A stretch of DNA of 22,928 nucleotides from a virus. Positions 8,318 through 13,082 of this stretch are shown here, piece by piece; the first letter of the stretch is position 1, and every line of letters starts with the position of its first letter. The notes beneath the pieces were generated by a model. The model had not been told where the DNA came from. It saw nothing but the letters and a program-made list of their open reading frames with translations, and searched no databases. The position numbers were made by a program, and so were the translations under genes. The stretch covers positions 1-22,928 of IMG/VR virus record IMGVR_UViG_3300030419_005240; one strand, given 5' to 3'.

Positions 8318-8339
8318 TGGGGGAGCCGAAACTCCCCCA
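8318..8339 (-). terminator. GC-rich 8-bp hairpin after the 65-aa gene
   Basis: Perfect stem TGGGGGAG / CTCCCCCA with a 6-base loop, starting 6 bases past the stop codon of the minus-strand 65-aa gene. It is the strongest GC hairpin in an AT-rich region. The minus-strand sequence after it (ACTTCTG) is not a U-tract, so termination may be weak or may depend on a factor. Confidence 0.5.
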
Positions 8340-8344
8340 TCTGT

Positions 8345-8542
8345 TTAGTATTGGAGCCAGTAGTAGTATCCAATTCTGCCATCAGCTCTCAATGTTGAAT
8401 AAGCTATCCAACGCATGAGTTTTGCTAATGGGTTGTTTGAATTACCACCAAAGAACAAGTTAACGTAATGTGATATCTTCATATCACGTTCTTGTTCAGC
8501 TATCATTTCATCAATTGAATTTTGATAATCGTTAGCATTCAT
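8345..8542 (-). CDS. Small protein, 65 aa, possibly membrane-associated
   Basis: Unrecognised. The start at 8542 is set by AAAGGAGGAACC directly upstream. The N-terminal third is acidic and probably helical (SIDEMIAEQERDMK). The C-terminal half is aromatic and partly hydrophobic (KLMRWIAYSTLRA, then YYYWLQY at the end), which could bind a membrane interface. It is flanked by two GC-rich hairpins (8318-8339 after it, 8575-8599 before it), so it looks like a single transcription unit. Confidence 0.62.
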   Translation of the reverse strand: MNANDYQNSIDEMIAEQERDMKISHYVNLFFGGNSNNPLAKLMRWIAYSTLRADGRIGYYYWLQY

Positions 8543-8574
8543 GGTTCCTCCTTTCCATAGACTCATATGGCAGT

Positions 8575-8599
8575 GCGGGGAAACCTTCCGTCCCCCCGC
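8575..8599 (-). other. GC hairpin upstream of the 65-aa gene
   Basis: GCGGGG (8575-8580) pairs with CCCCGC (8594-8599) across a 13-base loop, about 33 bases before the start codon of the 65-aa gene. It would lie in that gene's 5' leader and could end upstream transcription or protect the leader. Confidence 0.35.
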
Positions 8600-8672
8600 G
8601 TTTGCCTTAAACAACTACACAAACTAATTAGGAACACTAACCACCACCTAACCTCTTTTTAAGATGCCTAAA

Positions 8673-8780
8673 CTATGTGCAATACTGTAAGGGGGACGCT
8701 GGCTGCGTACCAATCAAGCTGTTTACACTTGTTACCCAGGAGATGAACGCATCTTCTCCCACTTCCTTACAGCACCTCAT
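8673..8780 (-). CDS. Possible small peptide, 35 aa, overlapping
   Basis: A frame of 35 codons overlaps the end of the 37-aa frame upstream by 14 bases. It begins MRCCKEVGEDAFISW and ends LQYCT. Composition is protein-like, but there is no good ribosome site; coupling to the upstream frame would be needed. Weak call. Confidence 0.2.
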   Translation of the reverse strand: MRCCKEVGEDAFISWVTSVNSLIGTQPASPLQYCT

Positions 8781-8880
8781 AGAATGTCACAAAACATCCG
8801 AGGTAGGTGGCTTGCGGAGGCAGGGCAAAGCTCGCTATACTGCGAGAGGTGTTGTGCAATTCGCTCTGGTCATTCATCAT
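8767..8880 (-). CDS. Possible small peptide, 37 aa
   Basis: A 37-codon frame begins MMNDQSELHNTSRS. The main support is its ribosome site: AAGGAGGTAAGGAG just before the ATG, among the strongest in the window. The product is polar at first and more hydrophobic in its second half (GCFVTFYEVL). No family recognised. The gene would be transcribed toward the 65-aa gene. Confidence 0.42.
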   Translation of the reverse strand: MMNDQSELHNTSRSIASFALPPQATYLGCFVTFYEVL

Positions 8881-8933
8881 GACGCTCCTTACCTCCTTAT
8901 CCCATCACGCTTCCCAATCACTTATGGTTCACG

Positions 8934-8965
8934 GGTACACACTTGTTTTGGTGGTGTACCTTTTT
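8934..8965 (+). terminator. Plus-strand hairpin with T-run
   Basis: GGTACAC (8934-8940) pairs with GTGTACC (8954-8960), and five Ts follow at 8961-8965. This is the layout of an intrinsic terminator for plus-strand transcription, yet no plus-strand gene precedes it. Either a short plus-strand RNA ends here or the match is fortuitous. Confidence 0.35.
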
Positions 8966-9000
8966 ACCTTTCATACACTTTCAGTTCTGTAAAATTTGAT

Positions 9001-9054
9001 ATGCCAATTTGACGCTGGTATGTATGTTACATTTCCCCGCCACTAGATTGGCAT
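9001..9054. repeat. 8-bp inverted repeat around a short palindrome
   Basis: ATGCCAAT (9001-9008) and ATTGGCAT (9047-9054) are exact inverted copies 38 bases apart. Between them lies ATGTA-TGT-TACAT (9020-9032). A plus-strand TTGATA (8996-9001) is 17 bases from TATGTA, a possible promoter. It may be an operator pair or part of a control region. Confidence 0.35.
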
Positions 9055-9080
9055 GAAACAGCTATGTATGAATAAAGACC

Positions 9081-9137
9081 GGTATTGTTGACGACAATAC
9101 CCAGAACCTCCCATCCTAAAGGGGAAGGACAGGAGGT
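9081..9137 (-). terminator. Two adjacent hairpins after the small membrane-protein cluster
   Basis: GGTATTGT / ACAATACC (9081-9101, 8-bp perfect stem, 5-base loop) lies next to ACCTCC / GGAGGT (9106-9137, with inner CCT/AGG pairs). On the minus strand they follow the 75-aa gene within about 55 bases, and the second one encountered leads into GGTCTTTATT. They probably end or protect the transcript of the 9154-9876 cluster. Confidence 0.45.
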
Positions 9138-9153
9138 CCAAGCTATTGCCTAG

Positions 9154-9381
9154 CTACGCACAATCCCCGCATATAAATTCAGGTATACCCTGATAATGCA
9201 GGTCATGTGGATTTGGCTCAGCCTTATCACGAAGCTTCTTTTCATCCCACTTCGTTCTAAGCCAGCCGCCAAACATGTTGGCAGCTTTAAGCCACATACC
9301 TAGAGCAAAAAGAGCCATGATAAAACCATGGGGTGTTAAAACCCCACGGATTATCTCTATCATCCACTCTTCGGCAGTCAT
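9154..9381 (-). CDS. Small membrane protein, 75 aa
   Basis: Unrecognised family. One clear membrane segment at about residues 13-35 (around GFIMALFALGMWL) is followed by a charged stretch (RTKWDEKKLRDKAE) and a C-terminus with a CGDC motif. The start has AGGAGG seven bases upstream; those bases are the last codons of the 26-aa gene before it, so translation is coupled. The layout (membrane helix, charged cytoplasmic tail) fits a holin or an accessory membrane peptide, but no lysin gene is in this window to support a lysis cassette. Confidence 0.65.
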   Translation of the reverse strand: MTAEEWMIEIIRGVLTPHGFIMALFALGMWLKAANMFGGWLRTKWDEKKLRDKAEPNPHDLHYQGIPEFICGDCA

Positions 9382-9384
9382 AGA

Positions 9385-9465
9385 CTACCTCCTCTCTATC
9401 TTGCTTATATAAAATAGTAAGAGTGCTAATCCTACTATTCCTACGTATAATGGTAGTAAAGTCAT
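9385..9465 (-). CDS. Membrane micropeptide, 26 aa
   Basis: A frame of 26 codons encodes almost only a hydrophobic helix (begins MTLLPLYVGIVG, ends ISKIERR). A GAGGTG ribosome site precedes it, the stop of the zinc-ribbon gene is two bases upstream, and the next start is three bases downstream. This tight packing and the positive C-terminal end argue it is real. Single-pass, with the basic end probably cytoplasmic. Function unknown; it may be a holin or antiholin-like piece of the same cluster. Confidence 0.6.
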   Translation of the reverse strand: MTLLPLYVGIVGLALLLFYISKIERR

Positions 9466-9467
9466 AT

Positions 9468-9638
9468 TCACCTCACATTCCCATTATTTATGCGCTGCAA
9501 ATGCATCCATTTTTTAGTTTGGTACATTGACAGGCAATCGTCACAAATGAAACCATCTTTATGTGTCCTTTTGAGACTTAGTTTCTTTTCGTGACAGGCA
9601 GTACATAGTAACTGGTGTAATCCAAACACGCTACTCAT
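9468..9638 (-). CDS. Zinc-ribbon protein, 56 aa
   Basis: Two cysteine pairs (C12-x2-C15 and C32-x2-C35) with a basic stretch between them make a compact zinc ribbon. The start at 9638 is chosen for AAAGGAGGTACAT; a longer frame upstream lacks a ribosome site and crosses a stable hairpin. The C-terminus is basic. Such small ribbons in phages usually bind nucleic acid or host proteins. The specific role is unknown. It heads a three-gene overlapping run with the two membrane peptides. Confidence 0.62.
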   Translation of the reverse strand: MSSVFGLHQLLCTACHEKKLSLKRTHKDGFICDDCLSMYQTKKWMHLQRINNGNVR

Positions 9639-9654
9639 ATGTACCTCCTTTCCT

Positions 9655-9680
9655 GTTGTCTTGCCGAAGCAAGGGACAAC
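9655..9680 (-). promoter_or_regulatory. UUCG-tetraloop hairpin in front of the zinc-ribbon gene
   Basis: On the minus strand CTTGC-TTCG-GCAAG forms a stem closed by a canonical C(UUCG)G loop, with five further pairs (GTTGT / ACAAC) beyond a two-base bulge. It ends about 7 bases before the ribosome site of the 56-aa gene. It could be a terminator without U-tract, a 5' stabiliser or a translation control element. Confidence 0.45.
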
Positions 9681-9735
9681 AACCATAAGTTGCTCTCCCC
9701 TGCCTCGCGACAGAGGGTATAGGTTTATACTATTT

Positions 9736-9876
9736 TTATATAACTGTCTTAAATACTTTTATAAAGAAGTATCTAAATGCAGCTATCAACACTGGCCATA
9801 ACCAGAGGTCGATGCCATTAAAGATACCGTCCCCGTTTATGTCCAGAGCAGTCCATATCATGTCTATACTTGACAT
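9736..9876 (-). CDS. Membrane peptide with dockerin/EF-hand-like loop, 46 aa
   Basis: The start at 9876 has AAAGGAG five bases upstream. Residues 12-23 read DINGDGIFNGID, the pattern of a dockerin-type or EF-hand calcium loop (ligand-like D12, N14, D16, D23). A hydrophobic helix follows directly (LWLWPVLIAAFRYFFIKVF) with a short basic end. A single calcium loop on a membrane peptide is odd, because dockerins normally have two. It may be a calcium-responsive small membrane protein or a chance match to a short motif. It is the first gene of the 9154-9876 cluster. Confidence 0.6.
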   Translation of the reverse strand: MSSIDMIWTALDINGDGIFNGIDLWLWPVLIAAFRYFFIKVFKTVI

Positions 9877-9971
9877 AATTGCTCCTTTCCTTTTTTGTTT
9901 AATTGAAATTGTATTCTCACGCCGCAACTGAACGCCTATTCTTGCGGTAGAATTTGATATACAGATATGCA

Positions 9972-10010
9972 AGTGTGAATACCACTAAGCCCTCAGTTTC
10001 CTAAGGGCTT
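9972..10010 (-). repeat. Inverted-repeat copy A with hairpin
   Basis: Bases 9972-9992 are the inverted copy (20 of 21 identical) of 12016-12036. Read on the minus strand: GGGCTTAGTGGTATTCACAC and one more T. In addition AAGCCCT (9987 onward) pairs with AGGGCTT (to 10010), a 7-bp stem with a 10-base loop. It starts right after the stop of the PD-(D/E)XK gene, just as copy B starts at the terminase small subunit stop. Confidence 0.75.
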
Positions 10011-10017
10011 TAGCTAC

Positions 10018-10719
10018 TCACTTGGTTAGTTGGTTATCTATAAAGGATTGTAAGTATTCATCTGTTATAGGCTTACTTTCTATCGTTTGCTCTATTGGAT
10101 TGAATATTTTAATTTCCTTTATGTTGATACCCTTTTGGCTAGCCATTGTTGCGTATATCATAAGTTGGTTGAAGTGTGTCTGTCTTTCATAATCACTTGT
10201 TCCATTGTAATTCTTAAAGTCATAAAGACTGTAAGACTTATCTTTGTTTCTGTGTATCACATCAGCAGTTCCACTATATATGAAGTTGTTAATAACTGCT
10301 CCATATATTTCCATTTCATACCTTTGGTTGTTAAAGTCTAAGCAGTTATCAAGTAACCACTTAGCTCCACTTAAGCAAAGCTCTTTATTTAGCTTGTAGT
10401 GTTTAAGTTGGCTAACATCCTTTTTGATACTTAGATATTTCGCACTTCGGGATAGCTCCCCATTGGCGTAACCTCTAATTTTTATAACTTCTTTGATTGT
10501 ATCAATTAAGTCATAATTATTTTCACTAACCATTTCAATACCATAGTGTATTGTATTTCCAATAAATAATGTATTGGGCTTACAAGTTTCATAAACAACA
10601 TTTTGTTTAGTCTTACTTAATCCCATAGTGTTTGGTAAATACTTACTAACACTAGATGGCGATAAGTGAAAACTGTTTAAGTTGTTTGGTATTGACTTTG
10701 TATTGTTGTAATTTATCAT
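10018..10719 (-). CDS. PD-(D/E)XK-superfamily nuclease (RecB/Cas4-like), 233 aa
   Basis: Predicted metal-dependent exonuclease. The order of motifs matches the RecB-nuclease/Cas4 group: an early GNTIHYGIE (54-62, H58), an acidic site (E135/E137), GTADVI (150-155, D153), LYDFK (165-169, D167 and K169) and the trailing Q motif HFNQLMIYA (182-190). No iron-sulphur cysteine cluster like Cas4 is present. In phages such enzymes process DNA ends for recombination or degrade host DNA. The start has AGAAAGG upstream. The gene is very AT-rich, like its exonuclease neighbour and unlike the terminase gene beyond. It is separated from that neighbour by a strong hairpin, so it may be transcribed on its own. 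Confidence 0.8.
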   Translation of the reverse strand: MINYNNTKSIPNNLNSFHLSPSSVSKYLPNTMGLSKTKQNVVYETCKPNTLFIGNTIHYGIEMVSENNYDLIDTIKEVIKIRGYANGELSRSAKYLSIKKDVSQLKHYKLNKELCLSGAKWLLDNCLDFNNQRYEMEIYGAVINNFIYSGTADVIHRNKDKSYSLYDFKNYNGTSDYERQTHFNQLMIYATMASQKGINIKEIKIFNPIEQTIESKPITDEYLQSFIDNQLTK

Positions 10720-10760
10720 TTTTTTCCTTTCTAATAAATTAGATACTTATACTTTATAAA

Positions 10761-10798
10761 TATCTATCTAGCCACTTTTTACAATGGCTAGTTAGATA
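10761..10798 (-). terminator. 14-bp hairpin between the two nuclease genes
   Basis: Arms TATCTATCTAGCCA and TGGCTAGTTAGATA pair with one mismatch around a 10-base loop, six bases after the stop of the 182-aa exonuclease. Minus-strand sequence after it is TTTATAAAG, a short T-run. This is the longest near-perfect hairpin in the left half and a good terminator candidate. The 10720-10760 stretch beyond it could then hold the promoter for the next gene. Confidence 0.55.
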
Positions 10799-10804
10799 GT
10801 TACT

Positions 10805-11353
10805 TTATATTTCTATAATGTTTTGTCTTACCATATTCATAAAAACACTTCTTAACATTTTGGCGTCTACAAGTCCATTATGTGCATTTTCATCATATAC
10901 CCCAATTTGTTTAGCTAGTCTTTCTAATTTTGTATAAGACTTATTCTTTACCCCAAAATAATCTGCGTAGATTTGTTTACTGTCTACCCAATTAATATTT
11001 TGGAACATATTTAAGCCATAATTTTTTAATGATTGATAAATAACATTTCTATCAAAATTCATATTATGGGCTATTATCGTATTTCCTTCTAGCTTGTCTT
11101 TAAGCTCTAAGTAATAATTTGGTAATTCATGCATATCTTTAACTATATCCCACGTTAATCTATGGTCGGCATACCAATTATCTGTTTCATGATAAGTTTT
11201 ATATGGTCTTAAAATAATGTCTGTTTCATTATCAAATAAGTCTATAAAACTAATCTGTATTAGGTCATTTTGATTTTCAATATTGCTCCAATAATCTGTT
11301 TGATTGCTTACTGTTTCAACATCTAAGAAAATCAATTTACTTAATTTATTCAT
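10805..11353 (-). CDS. DEDDh 3'-5' exonuclease (DnaQ-like), 182 aa
   Basis: Standalone proofreading-type exonuclease. The three motifs are present: FLDVET (9-14; D11, E13), AHNMNFD (95-101; D101), and a late H158-x4-D163 (AHNGLVD). This is the DEDDh pattern of DnaQ and RNase T relatives. There is no polymerase or helicase domain. It may trim DNA ends or RNA. The ribosome site (AAAGGAG) is ten bases from the ATG, a little long. The gene is markedly AT-rich (sampled 60-base stretches are about 22-28% GC). A second DEDDh protein of different sequence is encoded on the other strand at 12411-13028, so the phage carries two. Confidence 0.83.
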   Translation of the reverse strand: MNKLSKLIFLDVETVSNQTDYWSNIENQNDLIQISFIDLFDNETDIILRPYKTYHETDNWYADHRLTWDIVKDMHELPNYYLELKDKLEGNTIIAHNMNFDRNVIYQSLKNYGLNMFQNINWVDSKQIYADYFGVKNKSYTKLERLAKQIGVYDENAHNGLVDAKMLRSVFMNMVRQNIIEI

Positions 11354-11547
11354 AGTGTTTCATCTCCTTTAGTTTTGACACTCTTTTGAATAGAACACTC
11401 ATTTAGTCAAACATACACCCCAGGGGGTAAAATTTGATTAACAAATACTCTTACGCGTTGCGTTAGTGTTGCGTATAAATTTTTCTGTATTTCTGGAGCT
11501 TGAAAAGCCGTAGTTTCGTCCAAGGGGCTAGTAAAATCAAGAATGAT
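11354..11547. promoter_or_regulatory. Divergent control region; possible cos or terminase-binding site
   Basis: Transcription diverges here. A GC-rich near-palindrome, ACCCC-AG-GGGGT (11417-11428), stands out in AT-rich DNA. The heptamer GTTGCGT occurs at 11457-11463 and 11468-11474, exactly 11 bp apart (one helical turn), and the second copy runs into TATAAA (11474-11479), a plausible -10 for the plus strand. Tandem sites next to a terminase small subunit gene could be its DNA-binding sites, or an operator for this promoter. No cohesive end can be proven from sequence. Confidence 0.45.
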
Positions 11548-12009
11548 ATGGCACGTCCTAGTAAGTTAACCCCAGAGGTTCAAGAGAATATATGTAACTG
11601 GCTTAAGTTAGGTTACTATCAAGAAGATGCCGCTATTATGGCTGGGATTGCTCCGTCCACTTATTACGAATGGATGAAAAAAGGAGAGGTAGAAAGGGTT
11701 GCTTTAGAGAGTGATGAAGACATGCTAGCGTTACCTGACACTTCCTTACCAGCCTCTAAGGACGGTACTCCAGAGATAGAGTTGGTCTATCCGTTTATGG
11801 AGTTTTCGGAGGCAGTAAAAAAAGCAAGAGCCGAAGCCGAGGGCGCTCACATAAGGAATATAAGGAAAGCAGCCGATAACGGAGTTTGGCAGGCTAGCGC
11901 TTGGTTCCTAGAGAGAAGCCACCCAAAGAAGTGGGGAAAGCGCTCCCAATTGGACTTAGTTGCTGAGAACGATGAACCAGTCCAGTTCGAGATAACATAC
12001 GGAGATTAA
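11548..12009 (+). CDS. terS: Terminase small subunit, 153 aa
   Basis: DNA-recognition subunit of the packaging motor. The N-terminus (MARPSKLTPEVQENI) and helix-turn-helix (around YQEDAAIMAGIAPSTYYEWMKKG, split here as residues ~23-45) are typical. The middle binds or oligomerises (AVKKARAEAEG), and the tail reads KKWGKRSQLDL, often seen near the end of these proteins. ATG at 11548 is chosen by homology; the ribosome site there is weak, and an upstream TTG at 11500 sits too close to its GGAG. GC content is clearly higher than in the exonuclease gene on the other side of the control region. The large subunit lies 3 kb away, which is unusual. Confidence 0.78.
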   Translation: MARPSKLTPEVQENICNWLKLGYYQEDAAIMAGIAPSTYYEWMKKGEVERVALESDEDMLALPDTSLPASKDGTPEIELVYPFMEFSEAVKKARAEAEGAHIRNIRKAADNGVWQASAWFLERSHPKKWGKRSQLDLVAENDEPVQFEITYGD

Positions 12010-12036
12010 GCCCTTGGGCTTAGTGGTACTCACACT
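12007..12036 (+). repeat. Inverted-repeat copy B with hairpin
   Basis: Bases 12016-12036 match the reverse complement of 9972-9992 at 20 of 21 positions. The terminase stop codon is inside the hairpin TAAGCC-CTTG-GGCTTA (12007-12022). As in copy A, a GGGCTT hairpin arm is followed by AGTGGTAYTCACACT. The two copies face each other across 2 kb. Confidence 0.75.
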
Positions 12037-12113
12037 ATTTTCTGTATTTCTTTGCACATCTAATACCTACAATACCCCTAATACCTTAGTATCCCTGTTT
12101 TCAAACCTTTTTT

Positions 12114-12129
12114 TCGAACATTTGTTCGA
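12114..12129. promoter_or_regulatory. LexA (SOS) box upstream of whiB
   Basis: TCGAAC-ATTT-GTTCGA is a perfect 16-bp palindrome and equals the actinobacterial LexA consensus TCGAAC-N4-GTTCGA; it also fits the Gram-positive DinR form. It ends 15 bases before the whiB start, on top of the likely promoter, where a bound repressor would block transcription. Host LexA would thus tie WhiB, and the overlapping exonuclease gene, to DNA damage. Confidence 0.78.
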
Positions 12130-12130
12130 G

Positions 12131-12136
12131 TACAGT
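12131..12136 (+). promoter_or_regulatory. Likely -10 element of whiB
   Basis: TACAGT fits the actinobacterial TANNNT pattern and lies 8 bases before the ATG, so the transcript would begin at or within a base or two of the start codon. No ribosome site is visible, which agrees with a leaderless mRNA. The element is inside a small palindrome AGTAC-A-GTACT (12129-12139). No convincing -35 is seen; the LexA box covers that side. Confidence 0.45.
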
Positions 12137-12144
12137 ACTGATAT

Positions 12145-12414
12145 ATGGATTTACATACGGATTTAGCAGAGTTCCTTGATATTCCCCCTTGGTATAAGGA
12201 CGCTAATTGTAAAGGCACTAATCAAGATGAGTTCTTTCCAGACCGAGGAAGTTCAACTATTAAAGCTAAGAAGATTTGTAGCGAATGCAAAGTTATCGAT
12301 ATATGCCTTGAATACGCCGTAGAACGCAAGGAAAGGTTCGGGATTTGGGGAGGTAAGTCAGAACGAGAGCGTAGAGCTATTCGTAGGGAGCGTAGATTAA
12401 AGGAAAAGAAATGA
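12145..12414 (+). CDS. whiB: WhiB-family iron-sulphur regulator, 89 aa
   Basis: WhiB proteins are actinobacterial 4Fe-4S transcription factors that bind the host sigma factor. All four cluster ligands are present (C22, C45-x2-C48-x5-C54), then the diagnostic G66-I-W-G-G70 turn and a basic C-terminal tail (RRAIRRERRLKEKK) for DNA contact. Length is normal for the family. In mycobacteriophage TM4 a WhiB protein interferes with a host WhiB, so this copy may also reshape host gene expression; that is inference. It has no ribosome site and seems leaderless, under a LexA box. Its stop overlaps the exonuclease start (ATGA), so the two are one transcript. Confidence 0.92.
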   Translation: MDLHTDLAEFLDIPPWYKDANCKGTNQDEFFPDRGSSTIKAKKICSECKVIDICLEYAVERKERFGIWGGKSERERRAIRRERRLKEKK

Positions 12415-13028
12415 GTGCATACTTCGAAGGTGCAGAGAAATTTGTCTTCATAGATTTCGAAACAACAGGCAGAGATTTACTAGGTAGAGACTATTTTAGT
12501 GAGGATGTTTCTAAGAATGATGCGACACAAGTAGCAATTGCTTGGTTTGATGACGCACACCTTACATCTGCACACAGTTATATACAACCTTTATCAGAGT
12601 ATTTTAAGCTAAAACATTGGTCTCATGTTTCCCCAAAGAGAGAAAATTGCATAGATGCACCTAAATTTAGTGAATTACACCCAATTCTTGCAGGAATTAT
12701 AGGCGGAAAGACTTTAGTTGCTCATAATTCGCCATTTGATAAAAGAGTTTTAGATGATTCTATGATTGCAATAGGTAAAGTACCTTTCCAAAACGAATGG
12801 GTTGATACAAAAGAGTTATCTAAACATTATTTACCGAACTCAGGACCTTGTTTTAAAAGTTGTGATAGTAGATGCGGGGGACATACATTAAAACATTTAC
12901 ACAGCTATTTTGGATTTGGAGATTTTGACCACCATAATGCAATTGCAGATGTTTTTGCTCTAGCAAGAATTTTTTCTATTATGTACAAACCTAAAACCGA
13001 CTATACTAAAGATTGGTTATTTACTTAA
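12411..13028 (+). CDS. DEDDh 3'-5' exonuclease, 205 aa
   Basis: Second DnaQ-like exonuclease of the window. Motifs: FIDFETTG (13-20; D15, E17), AHNSPFD (104-110; D110) and H175-x4-D180 (HNAIAD), a complete DEDDh site. An insertion before the last motif carries C147, C151 and C155 near H158, possibly a small zinc site not found in the 182-aa copy. It overlaps whiB by four bases and so is probably SOS-linked with it. A role in DNA repair or end trimming is plausible. A hairpin terminator follows at 13041. Confidence 0.85.
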   Translation: MSAYFEGAEKFVFIDFETTGRDLLGRDYFSEDVSKNDATQVAIAWFDDAHLTSAHSYIQPLSEYFKLKHWSHVSPKRENCIDAPKFSELHPILAGIIGGKTLVAHNSPFDKRVLDDSMIAIGKVPFQNEWVDTKELSKHYLPNSGPCFKSCDSRCGGHTLKHLHSYFGFGDFDHHNAIADVFALARIFSIMYKPKTDYTKDWLFT

Positions 13029-13040
13029 CCTTGCATATTC

Positions 13041-13082
13041 AATTCGAATAAGGCGGGTCCGTGAGCCCGCTTTCGAATTTTT
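13041..13082 (+). terminator. Intrinsic terminator after the exonuclease gene
   Basis: Outer stem AATTCGAA / TTCGAATT (13041-13048, 13072-13079), inner GC stem GCGGGT / GCCCGC (13053-13058, 13065-13070), loop CCGTGA, then Ts to 13082. It ends exactly where the tmRNA-like RNA begins. Either it ends the whiB transcript and the RNA has its own promoter, or it forms part of the RNA precursor. Confidence 0.7.

Larger units (their letters stand above)
8543..9153. other. Mostly non-coding, GC-richer, hairpin-rich interval
   Basis: About 600 bases with no gene of normal size. A 111-codon plus-strand frame (8677-9012) exists but has no ribosome site and unconvincing composition. On the minus strand two very small frames are possible (entered separately). 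The interval also holds a plus-strand hairpin followed by five Ts (8934-8965), an 8-bp inverted repeat (9001-9054) and two adjacent hairpins (9081-9137). Base composition is nearer even than in the flanking genes. A structured RNA, a control region or a replication start are all possible. Confidence 0.45.

Noticed and set aside
8677-9012. 111-codon plus-strand reading frame
   Set aside because: No ribosome site, unlikely composition, and it crosses a hairpin with T-run; the other strand has better small frames.
11500-11547. Longer start (TTG at 11500) for the terminase small subunit
   Set aside because: GGAG lies only one base from that TTG, and the added 16 residues do not resemble the family start; MARPSKL at 11548 does.
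11481-12051. 14-bp direct repeat TTTTCTGTATTTCT on both sides of the terminase small subunit gene
   Set aside because: Exact, but T-rich 14-mers are expected to recur by chance about once in a window of this size; not enough to claim an insertion.
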